Made by a program: the position numbers and the translations under genes. A model generated the notes under the pieces. The model worked only from the letters and a program-made list of their open reading frames with translations, ran no database searches and had not been told where the DNA came from. From Panagrolaimus kolymaensis (lineage: Eukaryota > Nematoda > Chromadorea > Rhabditida > Panagrolaimidae): 64,000 bases of DNA. The stretch covers positions 2,418,001 through 2,482,000 of the forward strand of contig JAJQJQ010000034.1 in assembly GCA_028622995.1 (NCBI GenBank), in the 5' to 3' direction. Of this stretch, positions 54,060 to 64,000 are shown one piece after another (the stretch's first letter is position 1; each line of letters opens with the position of its first letter).

Positions 54060-54566
54060 AAACATCCCCTTTTTAGTCGACTATGTACATTGACCGTTGG
54101 ATATCCATATCCACAACAATCTATCCAACAACACCAGCAGACGACGACTATATTATGGATGAACAGAAAATACCGGTTATTTTTTTTTTTACTAAATCCG
54201 ACTTCGACTGGATCAGCTTCGCAGTTAGTAAGTTGTTGTTCTACGCTGCGTGGAAAAAAAATCCACCAAATAAAAAATGTATGTGAACATGAAAGAGCAA
54301 GCGGCTTACCAAAAGTAGTAGAGAGTAATAAAAATACTTGTTTTTTTTAAAGCAGGCACGAGATCTCCTTCAACAGCATTTTTGTTGCTGCCCTCTGGCT
54401 GATAATCCTCTTTTATATTTATTTTATAGCCGCTTTCATTGCTTTTGTTTCCTGTTTACTTACATTTTTTTGATGGAATGATAAATGTCGTCAAATCAAT
54501 TAAACCAATGATTCATTTAAAATTCCTTAATAAAACTGCAAAATGCTTTATTCTTTTAAGAAAAAA

Positions 54567-54572
54567 TTTATT
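54567..54572 (-). terminator. Poly(A) signal of the intermediate filament gene
   Basis: AATAAA on the minus strand, about 150 nt past the stop. Confidence 0.4.
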
Positions 54573-54722
54573 TTATTTAAAACACGTTAAGTGAATATAA
54601 GGGGTAATCATGCGTCAGCAACAAGAAGCAAGTAAGTGGCAGGCAAAAAAGAAGAAGTGAAATATGGGCAACAACAATAAAACCTGCTTCTGAAGTTTCT
54701 TTGAAAATTAAAACAATTTTCT

Positions 54723-57012
54723 TTAAGAAGCGGTTTGGCTGGATCGTTGGATATGAGTTGCGCGTTCCTGAAAAAAGGGTAAAATTAAATTTTTAAACTT
54801 CATTTAACTTTAATTTTCTTACTTCTCCATCGCGATTGTAGAGAATAGTTTGAACATTGGCTCCAACGCCGAAAGTTTCTTCGCCTTCAAAAACAAGTTG
54901 TTCTGGAGGACTATGTAAGCCTCCTTGATTGCGAGCCCAAATCTTAAATTTATTTTTTTATTTGAAAGTTATAAAAGTAGCTAGTTAGAAAATTACCTTC
55001 AGAGTGCTTGCAGGGCGAAGAATAAAATCTTTAGGCAAAGTATAAACAATTTCACGCTTATTATCAATTTTGCGCTTTAATTTCCATTCTCCAATATTTT
55101 CTTCCTTGGCTCTATGAGTATTTTCTATGACAATGAATTTGCCTTCAGGAGATGTTTCCTACAAAAAAAATGTTGAAAAATTAAAATGGCAAGGAAAAAA
55201 CAAACATGAATTGAAACATTTCCTTTAGCTGAGCGTGAATGTGATTGACGACTTGATGTTTCACCTTTGACAACTCGCATGGTTTCTAAAAAAAAAAGGA
55301 AGAAAAAAATATTTAAATTGTTTAAATAAAATTAATTATTTAATGCTCACCAGTATCCCCTTGTTCAGTAATGGCAGTAGTTCGAACAACTTGTTCCACG
55401 AGTTGCTTAAGACCGGGGCCATCTCCTTCACCTTCAAGCATTTTACGATAAATTGCAATTTCAGCATCAAGAGTCTAAATAAATATTAATTTATGCATTT
55501 TTTTTCTTTATTATTTTTAAAAATAAATTAATTACTTGTTTAGTATCAAGAAGCATTTGTAATTCAACCATAAGGGCTTGACATTCTTCACGCATTTTTC
55601 GGATTTGTGCATCCTTTGCATTAAGAGCATCTTCATATGAACGTTGATCATCTTCAATTTGATAATTAAGTTCTTGAATTTGCTTTTCAAGCATAGCATT
55701 CTAGAAAAATTTTAATGGGATTACTAATTAATTTTATTGTTATCTATTTTTACTTACTCGTCCTTCAAGATCAGTAAGTTTACCGCGTAAATCGGTAAGT
55801 TGGGTTTTTAAACGTTTAAGATCGTCTTTTTGATGACCTTGTTCCATGTTTTGTCGGGCTGATTGCGTTTCAATTTCTTGCACCTTAAGTTTATACCAAC
55901 TTTCAATGTCGTTTCGATTAGAATTATTGAGATTTTCGTATTCATCACGAATTTCACGCATAGCGGAAGCAAGTTCATTTCGGAAGAATTCTCGATTTTC
56001 ACTAGTGGTATCTCGAGCAGCCATACCTTGCAAATCACGAATTTCTTGATCATGCGAACGACGCAAGAAATCAATTTCTTCAAGAAGGGTTTGAACTTGA
56101 TTTTGATAATCAATGCGATTCAACGTTTCTTGATCGAGCTCCTAAATATTGTTTACATAAATAATTTTTTAATAGGCCACTTAAAAATCTCAAAAGGAAT
56201 AGCTGTGAAGAAAAAAAACTAACAGTGCGAATGCGTTGCAATTCCAAGGTAAGTCGATGATTTTCTTTCTTTAATCGAGCCATTTCTTCTTCCAAAAGTG
56301 CAATTCGTCGTTTAAGGAGATTGATTTCAGCTTCAAGTTTGGATAATTCAACAAGCAAATCATCGATTTTTTGTCGATCTCCAACTCGTCCTTCAACAGC
56401 TTCTTCATATTTGCGACGTTGTTCCGCAACCTCATCTTGAAGTTTTTTGAGGTTTTTTCCAAGATCTTCTCTTTGTTTACCGGTATCTTCAATGAGACGC
56501 CGAGCACTCTAAAGAAACGAGGATGTTTGATTTATAATGAAATTTTTTTTTATTTTTTCTTTATTGTTTATTTACCGTTAATTCCGATTCATAAATTGTC
56601 TTGATGCTTGTGCTATCTTTGCCCCATCGACTTTTAAGCAATTCCAAATCAGCTCCAAGTTTACGATTTTGAGCTTCCAAAAATCGAACTTTTTCAATGT
56701 AACTTGCAAGCCGATCATTAAGTTCACACATTTCTTTCTTTTCTCGTTCTCGAGAATCACGAATGGCAGAAGCAGCATTTTGTCCAAAAGGTGATGCACC
56801 GCTATAATTGGTGGAAGTGGTGTGTCTTTCGGTAATGATCTTAACCACGCGATTGCTTCCAGCTCCAGAAGCTGAAAGGAAAAAGTTTATTTTGTGGGTT
56901 TTTTATTTTACTTTTAAGTTTAAAGCTTACCCATTGGAGTTGACAAGCTTGTTGAACTACGATGAAACTCAGGGCGAGCCGAAATTCCACTATGATAATC
57001 TTCGCCACTCAT
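54723..57012 (-). CDS. Cytoplasmic intermediate filament protein with lamin-tail domain
   Basis: Nematode intermediate filament subunit of epidermis or muscle attachment type. Ten exons (minus): 57012-56931, 56871-56576, 56508-56224, 56141-55758, 55700-55536, 55474-55351, 55285-55206, 55158-54997, 54942-54823, 54767-54723. They join in phase to 580 residues. A Ser/Gly head is followed by the coil 1A start [21 protein letters not shown] long, lamin-like coil 1B spans exons 3-4. The rod ends with [14 protein letters not shown] at about 418. A Ser-rich linker leads to a lamin tail (Ig-fold) domain at about 473-566 ([31 protein letters not shown]). The tail ends [14 protein letters not shown]. 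It belongs to the IFA/IFB-type worm proteins; I cannot say which gene. Confidence 0.95.
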
Positions 57013-58274
57013 TTTTTTTATCGTTGTTGTTTATTTCTAGCTCTAAAAATTTAGTATAGTAAAAAAAGTAAAAACAAAAGGAAGGTAAAAAAGTTTTTTT
57101 TGCAAAACACAAATTATCTCGAATGGCAATCACGGTTCTGCCTGCGACATTAAAAAATAAAAAAATTTGCGTCGACGACCGCAATTCTTCTTCTCTCATC
57201 TTCTTCTGTCCAATTTAAAGAAGATAGATAGATACAAAACAACAAAATCACCAAAAAAAGAAGGAAAGAAGATGCGCATTTTTTTTTCATTCTTCCGTCT
57301 CATAAAATTTTTTAGTTGAAACACGTCTAATTCTATTTCTTACATCTCCAGGTGGGCGTTTTTTTATAGTTTTTATTATTTAATAGTAGTGAATTTTAAG
57401 GCAAAAAAATAAAGAAATAAAAAAATGGGAGGAGGAAAAGTGAAGGATAGGGGGTTGTTGTCTTGTTGTCTTTTAATGTGTACAACAACCGCAATCACTT
57501 TAAGGCTTTTCTCAAAATATATCTCTCATGTATATACGCCGACGTTATGTTGCGCAGCCAGCAGCAAGCAGCTCGTCAAACATTTTAACGCATTTTATTA
57601 TATAGGATTTTTGAAGGAGGAAGGAAAGAATAAAGGGGTTTGAAAGATGATAGGAAGAAAGAAATTATATCACATTGGAATTCAGGACATACAACAACAT
57701 CATTACGCAGGAGCGCTCCACTCTGGAGGAGTTTAATAAAAAAGGTAATTTTTTAAGAGTTTAAAAAAATAAATGAATGACAAAACAAATGTTTTTTTTC
57801 TTTTTCTCGATCGCAGGAAATAATAAAAAAAACATTTTTCTTCTTTGCAGAAAATGAGTAAGTTTTTGCTGCCTGCGCAAGAATGCGAGAAAAGAAACCA
57901 CACCCTAGTTATTTCTCTTTTTTTGTGTTTCTCTCCATTCTGAGTCATTTAATTTTCTTGCGGATTCACTTTACTTCACTTCTTGAAGAAATAAATTAAC
58001 TAATAAAAAAACATTTTGAGAAGAAGAAAAAACAAAATCATTCATTTATTTACCCAAAATTAAAAATTTATTTTAAAACAAAAAGGCAAGTTTTTTTTAA
58101 TGGAAATACTCGTCATCATCAATAAGGCAAGAAAATAACAGAAGAATAATTTAAAGGCAGGTGAAGAGAAAAAATTTAAGGAATTAATTCAATGGCAAAA
58201 ATAATTTTAAAATAATAATTTCAATGCAACGATAATTAACCAATTTCAAAAGCAATAAACAATATAATTTAATT
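57013..58274. other. Intergenic region between the IF and prolyl hydroxylase genes
   Basis: A+T-rich with a few GC-richer islets (57530-57600, 57690-57730). No exon with family support. A TTTTTAG acceptor near 57043 on the minus strand may be the IF leader splice site. Confidence 0.5.
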
Positions 58275-60502
58275 TTAATATGGACTTAGATTCAAATGAT
58301 AACGAGGTTCAGGTCCTCCAAGATCACCAACATAACGCTCGTATGTAGACATTTTTAAGGCACAAGGACGGCGAAATTCTTGTCCTGCTTCATGAATCCA
58401 TTTGTTTGATACCCACTAAAAAAATGCATAGCGAATTTAAAATGAAATTCAAAAAAACAAAGCATTTTTGATATTTTTCTTCATGTTATCGGAAGTTTTT
58501 TGTCTAGCTTATCTTATTTAAACATTTTCTTGGATTAATAAAAAGTTTGTGGTATCTATGAAAAAAAAAATAGCTCGGGAAAAATAATGGTACCTTAACA
58601 CCGAGTAAAACGGGACAAGCAGCATGTCGGGTTCGCATATCACCTTCACCATTTCGGTAGAGATTATACCAGAAAAGGGCATCATTCTGCAAATTTTTTT
58701 AAATTACAAATTTTATAGAAATATTTTTTAGTTTTTTTTACCTTCGTTGGCATTACGGTAGTTTTAAGTTCGGTGAAAACTGTGCCGCCACCCATTTCTG
58801 GTTGTGTCATCTAAAAAACAATTTTGAAAAAAATGTCATTAACCTTGGAAAAAATTATTTTCGTTTACGTAAAAGAGAACTGTCGCGATTCGATTTCCTG
58901 TTCCCAAATCACTAAAAGCTTTAGTTTCTTCTTTTCTAGCAAAATCAAAATGAGGATCATAATGTCCACCGATGCCATAATTAGCAATTTGAAGTTCTTC
59001 AGCGGTTTCCATTTCCAAATTTGTCATTAACTCAAGGCGATTATTCATTGTTTTAACTACGTCTCCTTCAATTTCTTTAAGCCAGGCACTAAAATTTGTC
59101 TTTGAAAAACAAAGTTTTGCAAATTATAAAAGTCTGTCTACCTTTTGCTAATTCTGTATGAAGCAGTTTCAAGTTGTCCAGTTTGACTGTTTTGAACTGT
59201 AGCACGAGCTAACTAAAAACTTAATTTTAATATATTTAAAATTGGATGAATAACAAACTTTTGGCCTTGCAAGATACTGGATTTTTTCAACTTCATCATC
59301 GCTAACGACATCTTTGAATAAAACAGCTAAAGGATTGAATCTCAAGATTTCAATTTTAAATGGAGCAAGTCGAAGGAATGGCCGATCCATTTTGTAATAA
59401 CAGTAAAGTTTGGAAGTTTCTTTAATGCTCTAAAAATTATTCAAAAAAAAATTAAAATCATTCGGAATATAGAAGTTTGTTGCGACTTACAACGGGGATT
59501 TCATTTCGGCATAGAGCTTCATAAACACTTCGTTCAGTGCCTTCAAAATTATCCACTGGGCGAATATTAATAATTGAAGGAATTTTAGTTCGATATTCAG
59601 ATTTTTTTACTCCTTCTGCAGCAAGTTGATCTTCATACCATTTAATATTGCCTTTGGCTCGAGAATGCTCTGGTTGAATTTCATATAATCTATCTGTGGC
59701 AAGTAAAGCTCTTTTTAAATTATCTTGTTTATATAAAGCAAAAGCATAATATTCAAGAATATCAGCTTCGGCAGCGGTTGGTGGATTTTCCTTTTTTATT
59801 CTTTCTAATGCTTCACCCATCCATAATAAAACATGATAATAATCTTCAACGTTATATGCCATTCGACCAATTTCAAAGCAATCATGAGCTGTAAAAAATT
59901 TGCAGGAATATAACTTTTTTTTTATAAAACTTTTTAGTTGTTTGGCTTACCAGAAAGGGGTTTACTAATTTGTTCATTTCTAACTATACCATTTGAAAGT
60001 TCATGAGTATCAAGCCGATATGTATCTTGTAAACGTAAAATTCCAATTGCAGCTCCAGCTAAATCTTCATCTTTGGGAAAAACATGCAATTCAGAACTTG
60101 TAACATTTTCTAAGAATTCTTCTGCATGATCATTTCTCATTTGTTCTTCCAATTCTTTCCATGCATTTGTGAGGCGTTTAATCATTCGAAAAGCATTAAT
60201 TGGATTTGAAACAACATTCATATTTTTATGCAAATCATCATTGTTATCTCGATATTTGGTTACAAAGCTAAAAATAAAGGATAGTTTTATTGTTGACTTT
60301 TATAAATAAATAAATAAATTTTTTACTTTTTAAGCTGATCCAATCTAGTTTTTTCTGTTTCAATATAACTATTAATTAAATCAGGAATACTCTTTTCAAC
60401 TGCCAGTAGTCTTTGTAAATCCGCGATGGAAGTGAATAAATCTCCATTAATTTGTGAAAAGAAGAAAATAAAGCAGATGAAACTCCAATAAAATAGCCTC
60501 AT
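58275..60502 (-). CDS. Collagen prolyl 4-hydroxylase alpha subunit (PHY family)
   Basis: ER enzyme that hydroxylates prolines in procollagen, using Fe(II) and 2-oxoglutarate. Nine exons (minus): 60502-60327, 60267-59951, 59888-59491, 59429-59259, 59212-59142, 59088-58869, 58810-58742, 58686-58594, 58415-58275. They join in phase to 551 residues. A signal peptide (MRLFYWSFICFIFFFSQING) precedes the N-domain and a TPR-like peptide-binding region (YALALYKQ-type helices in exon 3). The catalytic domain has PHFD (iron ligands His about 424 and Asp about 426), and RHAACPVLLGVKW supplies the third iron ligand His (about 495) and the 2-oxoglutarate Lys (about 505). C. elegans PHY-1/DPY-18 and PHY-2 are the relatives; I lean to PHY-1 by memory of the catalytic region. 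I see no KDEL-type retention signal, which fits retention through the PDI beta subunit. An acceptor at 60525-60526 precedes the ATG by 22 nt. Confidence 0.95.
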
Positions 60503-60526
60503 CTCCGTTGAGTTTGGTTTTTTACT
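60503..60526 (-). promoter_or_regulatory. Probable trans-splice acceptor of the prolyl hydroxylase gene
   Basis: TTGTTTTTTAG on the minus strand ends at 60525, leaving a 22-nt leader. This argues for the ATG at 60502 over an in-frame ATG that lies before the acceptor. Confidence 0.5.
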
Positions 60527-62079
60527 AAAAAACAAAACAATAAAATTATAATTAAAAGTTTTTTTACAAAAAATTAAATTTATTAATCAATTAAATTTCT
60601 TTTTTCTGAAACAATTTTCAAGTACACATATAAAACTTAAATTAAAGAAATGCACGAAGAAGAACGCAGAAAAAATGTATTGAGACACTGCTCAATTATC
60701 CCTTTGAGCTCAAAATTATTCGGAGGTCATCCTCATAGTTTTTCGTTGTTGGTGTCTTTCTTTAAAACGCGTCTGTTTAGGTCAGTCGATCCCGTCTCAC
60801 TTATTCTTCCTCTTCAATTTCTGCTGGGCATTGCTGCTGCTGTGTTTTTTTCTTTCTTAGTCGTTCAATCTATTATTGTAATAAACGTGCAAAGTAGCAA
60901 CAAAAAAAATAGGAAAGAAATCGAACGGGCAATATTCGAATCTTTTTTTTAGCTTATAAAAGCGTTTATATTTTATTTATTTTTTTTCGTGGCCAGCTGC
61001 CCTTGAAACGAACAAAAGACAATGGAGAAGTTTTTTCTTTTCAAAGTTTTCTCTTCGAAAAAAAAATGCAGGACACATTGCAAGGTTGTTGTTGTTGTAG
61101 TTGCCTAAGGGTTGAACGCGCCACTGCCACCGCCACAAATCGCGCATAAAAAAGAAAGGAAAGAAAAAGTCTGCCACGTCGTATATTTCGCTCCTTTTTA
61201 AATATAATATACAAAGTTACGCCGCTAAAAAAATCTAGGACATCTTTTTTTTTCTTCGCTGCCTGCGCAAGAACGAAGATAGTTTTGCACATGTAAATCA
61301 AAAGAATAACACGTCGTCTTTGGGTTTCTTCTTTCTCATGAAAAAAAGAAAGAAAGACGAAATGAAGAACTTTTTTATATTTATAGAGTTTTTATCAAAA
61401 GAAAAGTAAGTGAGTGGTTCGATCACTTTTTTAAAGTTGTTGTTGGTCTACGTAGCTTAATTTTATTGGAGGAAAAAACACCCTAGAAGTTAATTGACGT
61501 TGGATAACAAAAAAATCACTAATTGAAAGATAGCCACGTGTGATAGATTCTGAAGTCAAAAAATAAAAAAAAATTTTGGTTTTGATTGCTGTTAAATTAA
61601 TGTATGTTTAAGAGTTTCCACTAAATGTTGCGATGAATAAAAATGTGTTTCATTGTTTTTGAACTTTTATATTTAATACCAACGCTAACAAAGAATTTTT
61701 TGTCCAAAATTATTATTTTAAATGACAAAACGAAAAAAATTAAAGCAAGTCAAGAAGAAAAGAAAAGCAAACTCTACAAATTTTTATTCTGTTTTTCATT
61801 TAATTAAGGTCAATTCGAAAAAAAGGTAATGTAAAAGTTAAAAATTTAGCAAAGAAGTCGGTAAAAAACTTTTACAATTGAAAAACCCTTATCGATCAAA
61901 TTTAAGAAAAAAGTTAATATACACAAGCATACAGGAAAACACATACTGTCCATTTTTTGTTTTTGTTTTGTTTCTTAGTACTGAATTTTTTTCACTTTTT
62001 AGAACTAGCTTCCAACAATTTTTTTAATTTTAATGGTGATAACTATGGCATTACTTTTTTAAAAGAAGGTGAAATGAAA
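60527..62079. other. Intergenic region upstream of the prolyl hydroxylase gene
   Basis: Contains a 100-codon plus-strand ORF at 60650-60952 with no recognisable domain, and GCTGCTG/GCCACCGCC islets near 60830 and 61120. I see no supported gene. Confidence 0.45.
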
Positions 62080-63492
62080 TCACCAATTTAATTTTTTAGG
62101 GCGACCCGGCTTCTTTTTTTTTGATTTTTCTTCAGCCTTTTTTATTGCAATTAATGCTTTTGCAGCATTTAATTTTTGTGCATCATTGGTAGTGAAGGGC
62201 ACAGTATCGGACTTGTGCTTCTTCAATTTCACCACAAATTTTTTAGAGCTTTAATGAAATAATTTTTTGGTTGGCTCCTTTTTTTAATTATTAACTAATC
62301 TTTTTTATCACCAAAAAATATAAAAAAGTTTATAAAAAATTCAAAAAAGCACATTGAACTTCATTTCAAAAAAATAAAGAAAAGATCGATACACTTGTAA
62401 AAAAGCCGTCTCAGAAACGTTTCGTTAAAAAAAATTTGGTAAAAAAATAACGATCGATTATTACAATTTTATAAAAGCGTCATACAAGAGCGATCTAGAA
62501 AAGTGATAGGAAAAGAGAGCTAACAAGTAGCGGTTGTTTTGATAAAGCCTTCGCTGCTGATGCTTTTTGATAGGCTGAGAGACAGTCGTGATGTTTTTTA
62601 TCTAATAAAATGTTTTTTTATTATTACTTAAAATCTAACTGCACCATTAGATTCTCCATATTCGATTCTATTTTGGGGTTGATTTATAGCTAATTTCCAA
62701 ATTCCCAAAAAAAGTTATGCCACCCAGAAAAGTGTGCAAATGCTTATCGCGCCACCTCCACCTCCACCACCTCCACCGCATGAAAAAGGGAGATTTTTTT
62801 TCTTATATTGGACTTAAAATTCAAATAGAATCTAGCTGGAAAAAAGTTTCATAGATTTAGATGCTCAAATTTTTCTTAGATTAATATATAATTTTAAAAG
62901 CTATTTTTTTGGTTAATCTCTTTAATTTTTTTTTGTCCATCATTAAATGTTCCATTTATTTTTTTTAGAAAAAATACGATCTCTCTTTTTACCATCATCA
63001 TTTTTAAGGAAAAAAAGTAACATTAAGAAAGAAGCAAACGACGACGCCATAAAAGCAACGAGGAGTAGAAGAAAAAGAAGTTTAGATGATTGAGCTAATT
63101 TTGTAAAAATGTCTTTTTACTCGTAATGACTGCATTTTTCTTACTACTCTCTATCAGTTTATTTTTTTTTATATTTTCTTCTTCCTTGTGTTGAAAAAAA
63201 AAATTAATTTCTTTTCCACCATAAAAAGAGGAGTATTATATTTTTTATTTTTTTACAATAATTCAAAACTCTATTTTATGTATCGAAATTAAGCATACAT
63301 TTGATTAAAATTGAATAAAATTAAACAAAACAAAAACATAAAAGATCAAATTCTTTTTATTTGTTGTTTCCTTCTCTTTTTGGCTTGACTTTTTATTGTT
63401 TTGTAGTTGTCAAGCCAATTACCCAAATTACATGAACATTGAAATATCGGGTTTAGTGCCAAGTGGCAAAGTTAAAGTGCCGCGGCAAAATG
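62080..63492 (-). CDS. Candidate small basic AT-hook protein (partial, tentative)
   Basis: The 3' exon, 62248-62080, is open for 56 codons with believable composition: KKFVVKLKKHKSDTVPFTTN, an Ala/Lys/Glu helix, then an AT-hook-like core KKPGRPKK and a stop. It begins after TTAAAG and needs a phase-2 donor. Exon 63492-63432 (FCRGTLTLPLGTKPDISMF) ends ..AT|GTAATTTG in phase 2 and so joins it, leaving an 1,183-nt intron. It needs a phase-1 donor upstream. An ATG-containing segment at 63563-63524 (MTFKCHYNYIQQT) offers one, but the gap would be only 31 nt, shorter than any other intron here, so that link is doubtful. The real 5' end may lie beyond the window. DNA binding is only suggested by the AT-hook. 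Confidence 0.35.
62628..62689 (-). CDS. Possible orphan terminal exon
   Basis: After AATTAG on the minus strand, a phase-1 frame reads INQPQNRIEYGESNGAVRF and stops. It cannot be joined in phase to the neighbouring AT-hook exons. It may be the last exon of a gene whose body is past 64000, or chance. Confidence 0.2.
62752..62777. repeat. CCACCT-type simple repeat
   Basis: Imperfect tandem CCACCTCCACC units in otherwise A+T-rich DNA. Confidence 0.7.
63380..63418. repeat. Perfect 10-bp inverted repeat
   Basis: TTGGCTTGAC at 63380-63389 and GTCAAGCCAA at 63409-63418, with a 19-nt spacer. It could form a stem-loop in RNA from either strand. No function assigned. Confidence 0.6.
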
Positions 63493-63563
63493 CTTTCTTT
63501 TTATTTTTATGAGTCCTTCTTACATGTTTGTTGTATGTAGTTGTAGTGGCACTTGAATGTCAT

Positions 63564-64000
63564 CGCTTGCTTTTTCCTTTCTTCTTTTTTCGTTGCAGGC
63601 CTTTCCCGCGAAATTTTAGCTTTTTTCAACAAAAAAGGAAGATTAATTTGAATTAAAACCTTCCATGAAAATGTTCTAAATAGATTTTGACCATCTTTTT
63701 TTGACTAGTTTAATAAATTAATTTGCATATTTTTAAAACTTTTTACATACAAGTAAGTTTTAGGTTACAAAGATGCATGCTTATGCTCCAAAATTTTGTA
63801 AAGGGACTCTAAACTTTGTTTTACCAAATTTTTTATTTTTTTTAATTACGCAGACATTTTTATTTTAGTTTTTTTAAAGCCAGTTTTTGATTGAACTTTA
63901 GATATGTGGCAAGAAAAGGTTTACAAAAAGAAAAGTTTAAAATTTAAATACCAGAAAGAAAAAAAAAGAAAATTAATAGAAAAAAAGTAGGATAATTACA
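63564..64000. other. Right-end sequence without a recognised feature
   Basis: A+T-rich; nothing coding could be supported before the window ends. Confidence 0.4.

Larger units (their letters stand above)
52732..54722. other. Intergenic region between the Patched-related and IF genes
   Basis: Two kilobases without a firm gene. It holds the PTR promoter and the IF 3' UTR; TTTATT at 54567-54572 reads AATAAA on the minus strand. One open exon-like stretch on the plus strand (54077-54231) is described as a finding. Confidence 0.5.

Noticed and set aside
60650..60952. Plus-strand 100-codon ORF
   Set aside because: No signal, domain or splice evidence; the hydrophobic stretch comes from T-rich sequence.

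Overview
This window is nuclear DNA from a nematode. It is strongly A+T rich, with many A and T homopolymer runs. Its genes are split into short exons by small GT..AG introns, mostly about 45-60 nt, with TTTTAG or TTTCAG acceptors. The closest relatives of most products are Caenorhabditis proteins: EPI-1 laminin, LST-2, DPY-23, a PTR protein, a worm-type intermediate filament protein and a body-wall myosin light chain. Several genes have an AG acceptor 10-25 nt before the ATG and no visible upstream exon, as expected for spliced-leader trans-splicing. I cannot name the species.

Layout. 1-12010 (minus): laminin alpha (epi-1), 3,600 codons visible, lacking only the extreme C-terminus. 13199-15718 (minus): a seven-TM receptor of the sex-peptide/myoinhibitory-peptide receptor family. 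15.7-20.8 kb: about 5 kb with no convincing gene. 20765-21547 (plus): a small secreted protein with leucine-rich-repeat caps. 22532-24819 (minus): mitochondrial RNA helicase SUV3. 25432-27949 and 32940-36237 (minus): two DM13-domain, Skeletor-like extracellular proteins, about 5 kb apart, with a possible unannotated small gene between them. 37927-38628 (minus): muscle myosin regulatory light chain.

40329-43265 (plus): TRPV channel. 43660-45234 (minus): AP-2 mu (dpy-23). 46646-48693 (plus): FYVE protein LST-2. 49601-52719 (minus): Patched-related protein. 54723-57012 (minus): cytoplasmic intermediate filament protein. 58275-60502 (minus): collagen prolyl 4-hydroxylase alpha subunit. 62.1-63.6 kb (minus): tentative exons of a small AT-hook protein.

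The genes are not an operon. Many serve surface and tissue integrity: basement membrane (laminin), collagen modification (P4H), apical matrix (PTR and DM13 proteins), and the muscle or epidermal cytoskeleton (MLC, IF). Others act in sensory or peptide signalling (TRPV, GPCR) and membrane traffic (AP-2 mu, LST-2). I worked out every exon boundary by hand from GT..AG sites, reading-phase continuity and family conservation. For the fourteen main genes the summed exon lengths keep an open frame throughout.
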